DNA of 64,000 bases from Phlegmacium glaucopus (GCA_015039465.1 MU130477.1:906910-970909); one strand, 5' to 3'; shown: positions 10,871 through 21,993, counted from the first letter of the stretch. Notes: generated by a model from the letters alone, not told the origin. Numbers and translations: made by a program.

Positions 10871-11372
10871 GCGAAACACAAGGAGATCCAGAAATCATCA
10901 AACAAGCTTTTATCAACTCAGGTGCAGATGGAAAATTCATCAACCAAAACTTTGTGAGAATGCAAAAATTTACGATCAAAACCCTAAATGTTCCCATCAA
11001 AGTTTTTAACATCGACGGTACTCTCAACAAACAAGGCACAATCAAACATTACATAAACCTTGAGATCAATGTACTAGGACGGAAGAAGATGAACCGACTT
11101 CTAGTCACTGGATTAGGGAAACATAAAATCATTCTCGGAGCAACCTGGCTCAAAGAAAACAACCCTGAAATAAACTGGAAAAAAGAAACCCTCACATGGC
11201 GCAAATCCGAACAACCGAAAGAAGAACAACCATGGAAACCAATTTTTAGGACACCCTCTATCCCTCCCACTGTCGAAGAAGAATATGACATGGAAGAACA
11301 CCTTAACAGAACACAGAACCCTACTGACAATGATGAAATATCAGTACTCATCACTTTCATCACTGGCAAAAT
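10871..11372 (+). pseudogene. gypsy-2 retropepsin
   Basis: The frame starting in 10846-10900 contains the active-site-like INSGADGKFI, with Asn-Ser-Gly where most proteases have Asp-Ser/Thr-Gly, and the ILGATWLKENNPEINW block. It is followed by the acidic linker DMEEHLNRTQN. The frame is cut at 11373 by the palindromic element; on the far side the frame resumes with [12 protein letters not shown], so the coding sequence was continuous before that insertion. The N in place of the catalytic Asp is a reason to expect an inactive enzyme. Confidence 0.82.
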
Positions 11373-11766
11373 GAGGTCTTTATGGTCCCCCACCCTTTCC
11401 AATTGGAATTCCTTGGAATCCTTTGGAATCCCTTGGAATTTCTTGGACTCCTCGGAATTCCTCGGAATTCCAATTGGAAGAATTTAGTACTGTGTCTCAC
11501 TGTAAAGTCATGTATTCTCGGAATTTCTTTCCAATCCCATTCCAAGCTTTCCAGTAGAAATCCAGTTTCCAATTGGAATCCTTGGAATTCCTTGGAATCA
11601 CCAAGGGACCTTTCCAATTGAAATCCTTTGGAATTCCAAGGAATTCCAAATGTTCCAAGGGTTTCCAAGGATTCCAAGTGTTTCCAAGAAGTCCAATTGC
11701 CAACTTCCTAATCAAGTAATTAATCACCTGACTTGTAGCATATGACAAATAAAAGAATACCAGTAA

Positions 11767-11850
11767 GGAGAATTGAACCAAAGACCTTGAGAAAGGTCAT
11801 GTGACATAATTCCCACACTGCATCAGTGATCTACCAACTGCACCATCATT
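11767..11850 (-). ncRNA. tRNA-like pol III promoter module (left palindrome arm)
   Basis: Read on the minus strand it has an A-box-like segment (TGGTGCAGTTGGTAG, near 11831-11848) and, about 50 bp on, a B-box-like GGTTCAATTCTCC (11767-11779). It mirrors the module at 12534-12614. A complete cloverleaf does not close, so this is a tRNA-derived relic of the kind found in SINE heads, not a tRNA gene. Confidence 0.5.
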
Positions 11851-12533
11851 GCTTGTATATATATATAAAACTAATGGTTATATATACCCCTCCCACCTGA
11901 CTAAATAATATATTCTGGCACTTGTTGAAGGGCTACTACCATGTATTATATACCAAAATGTTCAGAAAAATGAGGGGAATCCATTGGTAATAAAATCGCG
12001 ATGTTATACGCACTTTGATATGCAGTTATACGCAAAATACTGCAGAATATACAGTAAAATAATGCGCTCTATGCTTATAAGTGAGCCGAACATGACGCAT
12101 TTTATACCGATAGAAATCTACACTGCTAGGGAATATAACCATACTATGAGCGTAGGAATATAAGCCCTTTTTCAATATTAAAACATGTAAAATGTGTAAA
12201 AACACGCACCAGACATGGTGCATGCACGTGATTTATATATATTCTGAAAGCTGTTATTAGCACGATTCTATCGGTATATGGTGCGTCATGTTCGGCTCAT
12301 TTATAAGCATAGAGCGCATTATTTTACTGTATATTCTGCAGTATTTTGCGTATAACTGCATATCAAAGTGCGTATAACATCGCGATTTTATTACCAATGG
12401 ATTCCCCTCATTTTTCTGAACATTTTGGTATATAATACATGGTAGTAGCCCTTCAACAAGTGCCAGAATATATTATTTAGTCAGGTGGGAGGGGTATATA
12501 TAACCATTAGTTTTATATATATATACAAGCAAT

Positions 12534-12614
12534 GATGGTGCAGTTGGTAGATCACTGATGCAGTGTGGGAATTATGTCACATGACCTTTCTCAAGGTCTT
12601 TGGTTCAATTCTCC
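12534..12614 (+). ncRNA. tRNA-like pol III promoter module (right palindrome arm)
   Basis: A-box-like TGGTGCAGTTGGTAG at about 12536-12551 and B-box-like GGTTCAATTCTCC at 12602-12614, spaced as in tRNA-derived SINEs. Mirror image of the module in the left arm, so transcription from the two would converge away from the loop towards the element ends. No closed acceptor stem is visible. Confidence 0.5.
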
Positions 12615-12892
12615 TTACTGGTATTCCTTTATTTGTCATATGCTACAAGTCAGGTGATTAATTACTTGATTAGGAAGTTGGCAATTGGACTTCTTGGAAA
12701 CACTTGGAATCCTTGGAATTCCTTGGAAACCCTTGGAACATTTGGAATTCCATGGAAACATTTGGAATTCCTTGGAAACATCTTGGAAACAATTGGAATT
12801 ATTTGGAATTCCAAGGACTTCCAAGGATTCCAAGGATTCCAAATGTTTCCAAGGAATTCCAATTGGAAAGGGTGGGGGACCGTAAAGTATTG

Positions 12893-14365
12893 GGCGAAAT
12901 GGACAACAAATATTGGATCAATGCAAAAACCTCTGCTTCACAAGATCTGGCTATGAAATACAACATCAAGCCTGATGTCCCTGTTGAAGAAATAGTACCA
13001 CCCAAGTATCATGAATACTTAGATGTATTTGATGAGAAAAAGGTGGACAGATTTCCAGAACCACAACCCTGGGACCATAAAATCAAAATGAAACCAGACT
13101 TCCAACCGAAATCTTTCAAAACATACAATCTCACACCGGCAGAACAAATCAAATTGGATAAATTCCTCAGAGAACACCTCGACCATAAATACATTCAAAA
13201 ATCAAAATCCCCAATGGCCTCGCCCTTCTTCTTTGTATCAAAAAAAGATGGAAAACTTAGACCCTGCCAAGATTATCGATATCTGAATGACCATACGATC
13301 AAAAATGCTTATCCACTCCTGCTAATCACCGAAATCATGGACAAACTTAAAGGCGCAACTTGTTTCACAAAATTTGACGTCTTGAGAGGATACAACAACG
13401 TCTGGATTGCTAAAGGAGATGAATGGAAAGCTGCATTCAAAACAAATCGAGGATTATTTGAACCAACAGTAATGTTCTTCAGAATGTGTAATTCACCAGC
13501 AACATTCCAAGCAATGATGGACTCTATTTTTAAAGATCTTATCGAAGGCAACTATATCATCGTTTACATGGACAACATTCTAATCTTTGCAAAGAACGAA
13601 AAAGATCTTGAAGAAATAACAAAAAAGGTCTTACAACATCTACAGGAAAATGATCTCTACTTAAAACCAAAGAAATGTGAATTCAACAAGAAGAAAGTCA
13701 AATATCTTGGAATGATCATCAAAGAAGGCAAAATCTCTATGGACCCAACCAATCTCAAAGGTATCCGAGACTGGCCTACCCCTACATCTGTGAAAGAAGT
13801 ACAATCCTTTTTAGGATTTGGAAACTTTTACCAATGATTCATTTGACATTTCTCTGACCTATGCCAACCGTTGAATAATCTTTTGAAGAAAGACACGCCT
13901 TTCAAATGGACCGATAAATGCCAAGAAACATTCGAACTTTTGAAACGACACTTTACTGAAGAACCGGTTTTACGAATGCCCAACCCTACTCAACCCTTCC
14001 AAATCAAATCAGATGCCTCAAAATACACATCAGGTGCAGTCCTTACACAGACAGACATGAACAAAGATGGACACCCAGTAGCTTTCTTATCAAAAAGCTT
14101 CTCACCAACTGAACAAAACTACGAAATCTATGATTGCAAGCTCTTAGCAATCATTAGAGCTTTAACCGACTGGAGACATTACATCCTTGGATCCGAACAT
14201 ACTACGACAATCTATTCTGATCACAAAAATTTGACCTACTACCGAACTGCTCAAAAACTGAACAGACGACAAGCCAGATGGTTGCTATTCCTCTCCAAAT
14301 TCAATGTCAACCTTATCCACCTACCAGGAACCAAGATGATCCAGTCTGATGTCCTATCACGATGA
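12893..14365 (+). pseudogene. gypsy-2 reverse transcriptase and RNase H
   Basis: RT runs from [16 protein letters not shown] through [35 protein letters not shown] and the active site [10 protein letters not shown] (YMDN instead of YMDD) to the Ty3 motif [13 protein letters not shown] codons follow at 13835-13837 and 13844-13846, both where relatives have Arg. RNase H continues from 13871 (KSDASKYTSGAVL, YDCKLLAIIRAL, YSDHKNLTYY) to DVLSR and a further TGA at 14363-14365. The reading frame is the same throughout. The changes at Arg codons all fit CpG loss. Confidence 0.9.
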
Positions 14366-15598
14366 GCTGATTTCTGTCCTAAAGACAATAACAACAACGA
14401 AGACATTACAATGCTCCCTGACTCCTTATTTGTTAACCTTGTAGATCTTGATCTACAACAACAAATAGCCGATTCCACCGATATAGATACTGACGCACTA
14501 CGCTCTTTACTCGAAAAAGGACCTTCTAATCTAAGAAATGATCTTGAATACTGGTCGACTGAAGAATTCCTGGGAAAACCAATTCTATTCTACAAAGGAA
14601 AGAATTATATTCCTCAAAATCGAGAACTTCGCCAGAAACTAGTCAAAAAATTCCATGACTCACCAACTGCAGGACACCCAGGAGAATTGGAAACTTATAA
14701 TTTGATCTCTCAACATTACTGGTGGCCTGGACTTTGTACTTTTGTAAAGAACTATGTAAAAGGATGTTCCAATTGTCAACAATTCAAGATAAACAGAAAC
14801 CCGTCGAAACCATCTTTCTTACCAATTGAAGGACCAAAGGATTCTAGACCTTTTGCGAATTGTTCCATGGACCTGATTACAGACCTACCACCTATTGACG
14901 GCAAAGACACTATACTGGTCGTGGTTGACCATGGGCTTACAAAGGGGGTGATTCTTGTCCCTTGCGCAAAAACTTGTACCTCGGAAGACATCGCCCAGTT
15001 TTTACTCGACAACATTTACAAATGATTCGGACTCCCTGACAAGATGATATCAGACAGAGACCCTAGATTCACTGCCAAAGCATTTGAAAATCTCTTCAAA
15101 TTACTTGGAATAGAACATGCAAAGACAACAGCTTTTCATCCACAATCTGATGGAACTACAGAATGCTTTAACCAAGAAATTGAAGCATATCTATCCATCT
15201 ATTGTTTCAACAACCCAACAAACTGGCTAACCGCTTTACCAACGCTCAAATTTACCCATAACAATCAAAGACACTCTGGACGAACACAAACCCCTTTCAA
15301 GCTTATCATGGGATCATCTCCTATCTCCATACCACTTTCATTCAAAAACACGCAATTCCCTGCCATTGAAGAACGAACACGGAAATTACTCAAAGACCGA
15401 GAAGAAGCTCTAGCAGCACACGAACTAGCACAACACAAAATGGAAAACAGGATCAAATCGAACTTTAAACCATTCCAAGAAGGACAGTTAGTCTGGCTAG
15501 ACTCCATAAATTTAAAAACAAACTACAACAAAAAGATTGCACCACAACAAGAAGGACCATTCCTTATTGAAAGAGTCCTCACACCCCTCACTTACTGA
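14366..15598 (+). pseudogene. gypsy-2 integrase
   Basis: The same frame continues past the TGA at 14363. It carries the zinc-binding domain (HDSPTAGHPGELET near 14655, CSNCQQFK near 14770), then the catalytic core with MDLITDLPP (first Asp), ISDRDPRF (second Asp) and HPQSDGTTECFNQEIEAYL (Glu in QEIE). The C-terminal part contains FTHNNQRHSGRTQTPF. A TGA at 15023-15025 splits the core just before FGLPDK and another at 15596-15598 precedes LKLPETWK; relatives have Arg at both. All DDE residues are present, so the stops alone account for inactivation. Confidence 0.9.
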
Positions 15599-15896
15599 TT
15601 GAAACTCCCTGAAACATGGAAGACTCACAATGTCTTTCATGCATACCTACTCATGCCATACATCAAAAACGAAACACACGGACCGAACTTCCTTAAACCA
15701 CCCGCTGAAATCATCGACGGAGAAGAAGAATATGAAGTTGAATCAATCAGGACACAGACAACGAGGATGCGGTTATCAATACAAAATCCGATGGAAAGAT
15801 TACCTGATCTCTGAAGCAATGTGGGAACCCAAATCACACATCAAAAACGCAAACAACACATTGACGCTTTATAAACAAAGCCATCACCTCAATTAG
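15599..15896 (+). pseudogene. gypsy-2 chromodomain-like C-terminus, frameshifted
   Basis: After the TGA at 15596 the frame gives [20 protein letters not shown] and the start of a chromodomain (EEEYEVESI). A frame change near 15750 moves the rest to another frame: [20 protein letters not shown], the aromatic cage region, ending at 15896. Together they form a chromodomain like those ending Ty3 chromoviral integrases. Confidence 0.8.
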
Positions 15897-15911
15897 ATCA
15901 ACTTCTAAAAC

Positions 15912-16103
15912 ATGCGCTATACTTCTTACCAACACGAATGTGTTGACTGGGAATTCTTACAATTCCTTGACATCATCGCCAAAATCGCTGACAAATTTGA
16001 AGATATAAGACTCGCTCTCAAAAAACAAAGAGACGACAACTTTGTACTCCCCAAATTTGATTTTGAAATCAATTATTCTCGTATTCATTGCCCCTCCTTC
16101 TAA
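15912..16103 (+). other. Short ORF between pol and the knuckle ORF of gypsy-2
   Basis: A 63-codon frame starting with ATG encodes a helical, charged peptide (FLQFLDIIAKIADKFEDIRL). It lies between the end of pol and the ORF at 16106. I do not recognise it. It may be the N-terminal part of the downstream ORF with a lost junction. Confidence 0.35.
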
Positions 16104-16105
16104 AA

Positions 16106-16777
16106 ATGCCTCAAATCCCTTCATCATCTTCCTCTTCCTCTAACTCCACTCATCCTCAATGTCCAATTTTTGATTTCACTCATGAAGAATTCTCTTCCTC
16201 TTTACTAACCCAACACGACATCAACAACATCACTCCTTTCCTCCAACCAAACCCTGTTCTATATACCAAATTCCTTTATTTCCACCACATCAAACAAAGC
16301 ATCATAAGAAACAAGATTGAACTCGAATACTTACAAACACAAGCAGATACATTATATGACAACATGGCTGGTTGTGGTTTAGTCCGACATATCAAACCAT
16401 TCATTAGACTCAAACGACAAAATCCCATTGGTACTCGATGACAAACCCCTATTCCTACACAACAAACATTTTCTCCACTCCCTCTTCTTGACTCAAACAT
16501 TCCAGGCACACAACAAAACCCCATCGTTATCGACGATGAAGATGAAGTTGTCATACAACAACATTGTTCCATATGCAACACCGATGGTCGTTCCTCTCAA
16601 CGGTGTTACTCAACAATCGGAGGCGAATTCATTGTTTTACCAAACGATTTACCACCAAATGAGCATCAACAATGCAACAACTGTTTTGAAGAAGGTCATG
16701 GGTGGCAACACTGCCCTCTTGAACAACAAGAAGGGCTTAACGATGAATCTGAGTCAAATTCAGAGCTTTCAACATAA
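16106..16777 (+). pseudogene. Extra 3' ORF of gypsy-2 with CCHC zinc knuckles
   Basis: One frame from ATG 16106 to TAA 16775-16777, broken once by TGA at 16439-16441 directly after a CGA Arg codon. The N-terminal part is Ser/Pro-rich then helical (HIKQSIIRNKIELEYLQ). The C-terminal part has CSICNTDGRSSQRC and a canonical knuckle CNNCFEEGHGWQHC (CX2CX4HX4C), then an acidic tail. It sits between pol and the polypurine tract, where some LTR elements carry env-like or accessory ORFs. It could be a relocated Gag nucleocapsid or an independent nucleic-acid-binding protein. Function unknown. Confidence 0.6.
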
Positions 16778-16788
16778 AACGGGGGTAA

Positions 16789-17178
16789 TGTTACAAACTA
16801 TTTTTCTTTTTCCTTATCTCCACCGAACACATGCACTTTACTTTCTCTTTTCATTTCTGCTTTACTCATGCCTACCTCATCCTTTTCATTGTTTCACCTA
16901 TTTATACATATGCATACTCTCTTACATGCAGACAACTTACCTTATGCATGACCTTTCTATTTACTATAAATACCGGACTCATACCACATGTACTCGTTAG
17001 CTAATTAATTCGTGAGAATCTAATGCAGTTACTTTGCTCTCGAAACATCCTCAAACTCATAAGACTCTATCTCGAGAACAACTCTCTTGATATTCTTTTG
17101 AAGCTCATATTACGACAAACTGATCTTCTATACAACTGTCTATGGTCAGAACCTTCTGAACCATTTGAACTTGTAACA
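16789..17178 (+). mobile_element. 3' LTR of gypsy-2
   Basis: 390 bp with ends TGTTACAAAC and CTTGTAACA, preceded by a polypurine tract ending GGGGGTAA. It is unrelated to the gypsy-1 LTR. Its right end meets TPR-coding sequence of the NLR gene directly, so the insertion or a rearrangement at this point removed the 3' end of that gene. Confidence 0.9.
16965..16972 (+). promoter_or_regulatory. TATA box in the gypsy-2 LTR
   Basis: TATAAATA at the middle of the LTR, about 180 bp from its left end, the usual place for the U3 promoter of an LTR. It points rightward into the antisense strand of the NLR gene. Confidence 0.45.
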
Positions 17179-20100
17179 GTATGTGGATGCCAGATTTGCC
17201 ATGGTTGAGAGGGTGGATGGATGTTCTGGACCAAGAACCTTCTTCCTCATGTCCATCACTTGAACTTCTAGCTGCTCTGCCTCATTAATCCTTCCCTGAT
17301 GCCGTTATGTGGATGCCAGATTTGCCATGGTTGAGAGGGTGTCTGGATGTTCTGCACCAAGAACCTTCTTCCTCATGTCCATCACTTGAACTTCTAGCTG
17401 CTCTGCCTCATTAATCCTTCCCTGATGGTGGTATGTGGATGCCAGATTTGCCATGGTTGAGAGGGTGGATGGATGTTCTGGACCAAGAACCTTCTTCCTC
17501 ATGTCCATCACTGGAACTTCTAGCTGCTCTGCCTCATTATACCTTCCCTGATGCCGGTATGTGCATGCCAGATTTGCCATGCTCACAAGGGTGTGTGGAT
17601 GTTCTGCACCATGAAGCTTCTTCCTCATGTTCATCACTTGAACCTGTAGCTGCTCTGCTTCATTCCACCTTCCCTGAAGCTGGTATGTGCATGATAGACT
17701 TCCCATGCTTGAGAGGGTATGTGGATGTTCTGCACCATAATGCTTCTTCCTCATGTCCATCACTTTAACCTCTAGTTTCTCTGCCTCATTCCACTTTCCC
17801 TGAAGCCGGTATGTGGATGCTAGATTTGCCATGCTTAAAAAGGTCAATGGATGTTCTGCACGAAGATGCTTCTTCATCATGTTCATCACTTGAACTTGTA
17901 GCTGCTCTGCCTCATTCCACCTTCCCTGAACCTGGTATGTGGATGCTAGACCTTCCATGCTTAAGAGGGTGGATTGATGTTCTGCACCATGAAGCTTCTT
18001 GTTCATATCCATCAATTGAACACCTAGCTGCTCTGCCTCAGTAATCCTTCCCTGAATCCGGTATGTGTGTGCTAGCCATGCCATGCTTGCAAGGGTGAAT
18101 GGATTCTCTGCACCAGAAAGTTTCTTATTTATGTCCATCACTTGAACCCTTAGCTGCACTGCCTCATTCCATCTTCCTAGATTGCAGTATGTGGATGCTA
18201 GACATATCATGCTTACAATAGTGTGTGGATGTTCTGCACCAAGAAGCTTCTTCCTCATGTCCATCACTTGAACCTCTAGCTGCTCTGCCTCATTCCACCT
18301 TCCCTGAAGATGGTATGTGGGTACTAGATTTGCCATGCTTGTGAGGGTGTCTGGATGTTCTGCACCAAGAACCTTCTTCCTCATGTTCATCACTTGAACC
18401 TTTAGCTCCTCTGCCTCATTAATCCTTCCCTGATGGTGGTATGTGTATGCTAGATTTTCCATGGTTATGAGGGTGTGTGGATGTTCTGCACCAACAAGCT
18501 TCTTCATCATGTCCATCACTTGAACCTCTAGCTGCTCTGCCTCATTCAACCTTCCCTGATTCTTGTATGTGAATGCTAGATTTGCCATACTTATCAGAGT
18601 GGATGGATGTTCTGCACCAAGAAGCTTCTTTCTCATGTCCATCACTTGAGCCTCTAGTTGCTCTGCCTCATTCCACCTTCCCTGATGCTTGTATGTGAGT
18701 GCTAGACTTGCAATGCTGGAGAGGGCCTGTGGATTCTCTACACCAAAAAGCTTTTTCCTCATGTCCATCACTTGAACCTCTAGCTGCTCTGCCTCATTCC
18801 ACCTTCCCTGATGGCGGTAGGTGGATGCTAGATTTCCCATGCTTGAGAGGGTGTGTGGATGTTCTGCACCAAAAAGCTTCTTGTTCATGTCCATGGCTTG
18901 AACCTCTAGCTGCTCTGCTTCATTATACCTTCCCTGATGTCGGTATGTGAGTGCTAGATTTGCCATACTTATCAGAGTGGATGGATGTTCTGCACCAAGA
19001 AGCTTCTTTCTCATGTCCATCACTTGAGTATTCAGCTGTTCTACACTCCTCCTATCTCTATTCTCCCTCAGTACTAGTGAAAATTTAATATATTTATCAT
19101 CATAGTACTGGCTGATAAGCCCCATCTGCCTTCCATGTAACTCATTTGCTTTGATATGTGGAAGAACCAACCTGCATAGTGCATAATCCTCACTGCATAA
19201 TGCATAATCATCACTGCATAATACATAATTATCAGTAGTAAATCTCCATGGAATTGCACAGGACAATATGATGCTTCCCATCTCCCATATTCTTTGCTGC
19301 TCACATTTCAACATTCGCTCTCGACTCCAGCAGTGCACCAAAGGATGAACAGACAACATTTCAGATGATTGTCCTCTTCTCATCAAGGAGAATGACAGAA
19401 GCACACCAATACCTTGCCCAAACAGAAAGTCATCCCACTGACCATCATTGTCCAGTGCAAGTAGAGTATGATCCAATGAGTTGATTGCCTGGGGTAGCTT
19501 TGAAGCTACCTCACTATCAATAGCATATTTCTTGGACTCCTCTGCAGCAAATCGGAATATGTCTTTAGAAATATTACTATGATGATAGAAAGCACATATT
19601 TGAAGAATTAGGATTGCAGCCTGCGCTGCTTGTGCATTTCCAGTGTCAGATTGTCCACTAGCCCTCCTTTCTATTTCTTTAAAGGATAAATCCCAAGTCC
19701 CATACACAGTTTGATTATAATTGGATGCTCCTGTGAATGCAGCATCTGACATAAGAGTCTGACGATGTAAGGAGAATTGTCTCAGATATTTATTGAGATC
19801 ACATCTCCCAGCTTCAATATAAGCACCAGCATGATCAACAGCAAGAGGAATATAGCCAAGTTCATTGACAATCCTTTTAGCAGCTTGTTGATGCTCAGGT
19901 AATGGATCCAAACAGCTGGACTTGAGAAGCAGAGTTATAGCATCTGACTCCTCCATCTCAATGATAGCAATTCTGTTCTCAAATGAAACAATCCTTCCCA
20001 TGGATCTGTTTCTGCTAGTAATCAAGATATTACCTCTGTTACCTGGAGGAAAGAACTTGGCCACCATCTCTGGAGAAGGATCATCAGCATTATCAAACAC

Positions 20101-21366
20101 AATCAACCATTCCTCTTGAATCTGAGATATCCACTGGAGGGCAGACTCAACTGAGCCATCCACACCAAAAGCCTGTGCAGCAGGAATGGTGGATATCCCC
20201 TTGAATGACATTGTAATGCTCTCAAGAGAGGAAGCATCAACCCAGAACACATATGAAAAACTACAGTAAGAAATGAATCCAGTGTTGTTGTGGATGTAAT
20301 CTGAAGACACTTACCTGTCAGACATATCTTCTGTGAACTTGAGACAGATCTGGGTCTTTCCAATCCCTCCCATTCCCCAGAGGAGACAAGAACACCTTGG
20401 CATCAGTTGACTATTAGCACGAGGAACAAAAATCTTCTCAAGTTTGTCAAGTACATCTTTCTGTCCAGTAAAGATTGGACTGGGGTTTGGTTTTTGAGGT
20501 ACAGGAATCCCCACCCATCCTTGGCCACTATTGGCAGGGGACATATTGACTATATGGTTCTGGCAGATAAAACATGTACAATTATTGCGAAATCATTTGC
20601 ACAGTATAAGACTCACAAAAGTGCTGCCAGCAATGAATACATTCTGGGCATTCGGAAAGAGACCCGAGCCAGAATGCTGAGTCTGTTGATCATCAGGAAC
20701 AGCCGAGAACAGCACATGTAATCAACTCACCCAAGGATTTTGTTCTGATTCCGTAGATCCCAATTTGGCTTGCATTACGGTATCAGGTGAGGCGAGCGAA
20801 GTTTCTTCCGAATGGGCTGTAGGAGCAACTGGAACATGGAGTTCATGGTCGGTCTGATCAACGACGATAACTGAGTTATGGATGTGATGGGCCAAGTTGA
20901 ATGCTTACGCGAGCAAGATCATTGATCTCCACTAAGGCAGAGACTGGGACGGAGACTTGGAGTTCGTGGGCGGCCTGATTGATGACGATGGTTGAGTGAT
21001 TATGGACGTGATGGGATAAGTTGAACGCTTACGGGAGAAAGATCATTAGTCTCCAAGACAGATACTGGGACGGAGACTTGGAGTTCCCGGGTAGCCTAAT
21101 CGACGATGATGGATAAGTAATTTTGGACGCGATGGGCGAAGTTGACTACTCACAATAATACCAACGGCTTGATTACCTTGAGCGCTTTCCGCCGCAGCGC
21201 TAGCGGGAACGGATGGCATGAGATCAGCGATGCTCGTTATGGCTGTCGATGTCGATGTTGCTACCTCAGGCCTTGAACCAAGAGCGTCGGTGGCGGTCAG
21301 AGAAGTGTGTCTCTTTTTCTTAGACTTAACAAGTTTCTTATAAATGCGCTTCATATCGCTAAACAT
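17179..21366 (-). pseudogene. NB-ARC/TPR NLR gene, copy 1 (3'-truncated)
   Basis: A fungal NLR-type STAND protein. Exons by splice signals and match to copy 2: 21366-21154, 21095-21033, 20974-20909, 20853-20731, 20682-20617, 20559-20315 and 20260 onwards; exon sizes equal those of copy 2. Exon 6 holds the P-loop (GMGGIGKTQI); exon 7 has EEWLIVFDNADDPS (Walker B), NILITSRNRSMGR and LGYIPLAVDHAGAYI (the GLPLA-like motif), then about 15 TPR units of 42 residues (GAEHPxTLxSMxNLAxTY). A TAC to TAA change at 17305-17307 stops the frame, and beyond one more repeat the gypsy-2 LTR begins at 17178. Copy 2 has about 31 units, so this copy lacks its end. Family knowledge: such proteins act as intracellular sensors in heterokaryon incompatibility and defence. 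Confidence 0.88.
20261..20314 (-). other. 54-nt intron in NLR copy 1 (GTAAGT...TAG)
   Basis: Donor GTAAGT directly after the exon end DMSD-encoding sequence, and acceptor TGTAG before the codons for FSYVFWVDASS. The phase is 2, completing a Ser codon. The equivalent intron in copy 2 has a GCAAGT donor. Without splicing the frame hits a stop at once, so the intron is needed in this copy. Confidence 0.8.
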
Positions 21367-21708
21367 TGGGTTGTGTCGCTCGATGCGCAGTAGGTGATGA
21401 GAGATAAGAAGAAAGAGGTTCTGATTACATAAGAGCCGTCACCGCAAGAACTGCCTCATGCCTGTCACAGTACCTTTACAGCCACTTCCTCGTATTATTT
21501 GTCGAAATTTGTATAATGAAAGATCATTTATATTGGCTAAATTGGTGGCCATCGATCGACGGATTTCTGAGCGCTGAGTGGTGTTAGTTATTACCCTTGA
21601 CGTACCCGATTTCACAGTGGTCCAACTCTCAGTGCACCGAAAATTGTACCACTTGACACACTCTAAATGGCCCGATGGCCTAGTATGATCATAAGGCTGT
21701 ATATTTTA

Positions 21709-21993
21709 CTACCTATGTCTTCCTAATCTCGAAATAATCCGAGCTATGCGCGTGGCTTTGTTGATGGCAGCGTAGCAATCATGCGGAATGCGGTCAAAGC
21801 ATCCTTTCAGGAACAAGACCAGCCAGCCAACCTGCGGAAGGGTGCATGAAAGATTGCGCAAAAATTCGGCATTACTAACCAGTGGAGGACAACAGATACA
21901 GTCGCAAGCGAAGCACATAGGAGGTTCATGAAGCTCAACACCAGCGGAGGAAGAGATCCTCGCAATCAATATGCTGGACAAGGCTTCCCACAA
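21709..21993 (-). CDS. Small Cys-rich ORF conserved in both duplication arms (copy A)
   Basis: A 94-codon frame containing ELHEPPMCFACDCICCPPLV and ending in KATRIARIISRLGRHR, stop at 21709. The same peptide, with the same end, is encoded in the right arm at about 33895-34137. Upstream in-frame sequence (to about 22130) also looks coding in both arms (AHQRRAV, RKVDPNVAKLSLRQAF region), so a small two- or three-exon gene is possible. No family is recognised. It lies between the XRN1 pseudogene and the NLR on the same strand. The conservation may simply reflect recent duplication. Confidence 0.35.
   Translation of the reverse strand: MWEALSSILIARISSSAGVELHEPPMCFACDCICCPPLVSNAEFLRNLSCTLPQVGWLVLFLKGCFDRIPHDCYAAINKATRIARIISRLGRHR

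Larger units (their letters stand above)
11373..12892. mobile_element. Near-palindromic hAT-like non-autonomous element with 8-bp target duplication
   Basis: 1520 bp inserted in the gypsy-2 pol frame. Flanks GGCAAAAT (11365-11372) and GGCGAAAT (12893-12900) are an 8-bp target duplication with one mismatch; removing the element and one copy rejoins the frame. The ends hold the inverted motif GGTCCCCCACCCTTTCCAAT preceded by CTTTA. Two long arms (11378-12116 and about 12266-12887) mirror each other around a loop of about 150 bp. The outer arms are arrays of TTGGAATTCC-type words; inner arms hold a tRNA-like module and an AT-rich core. No protein is encoded. The length of the target duplication and the subterminal arrays suggest hAT mobilisation; that is inference. 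Confidence 0.9.
10856..17178 (+). mobile_element. Ty3/gypsy element (gypsy-2), 5'-truncated
   Basis: Plus-strand order: retropepsin, RT, RNase H, integrase, chromodomain-like tail, an extra 3' ORF with CCHC knuckles, a polypurine tract (AAAACGGGGG at 16776-16785) and the 3' LTR (16789-17178). The 5' LTR and Gag are absent; the left end fuses with Helitron sequence near 10855. A 1520-bp DNA element interrupts it between protease and RT. In-frame stops at 13835, 13844, 14363, 15023, 15596 and 16439 are all TGA. The 3' LTR abuts the TPR array of the NLR gene to the right. Confidence 0.92.

Noticed and set aside
12534..12614. Functional tRNA gene
   Set aside because: A- and B-box-like motifs are present, but the acceptor and anticodon stems do not close and there is no sensible anticodon loop.
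13835..15598. TGA read as arginine or another reassigned codon
   Set aside because: Stops are limited to mobile elements; XRN1 ends in TGA and uses CGA normally, so CpG decay explains the pattern.
16428..17000. 190-codon frame reaching into the gypsy-2 LTR
   Set aside because: It is in a different frame from the zinc-knuckle ORF and runs across the polypurine tract and LTR border.
20245..20310. Start codon at 20310 as the real start of NLR copy 1
   Set aside because: That Met lies inside the 54-nt intron; splice signals and copy 2 show the protein begins far upstream.
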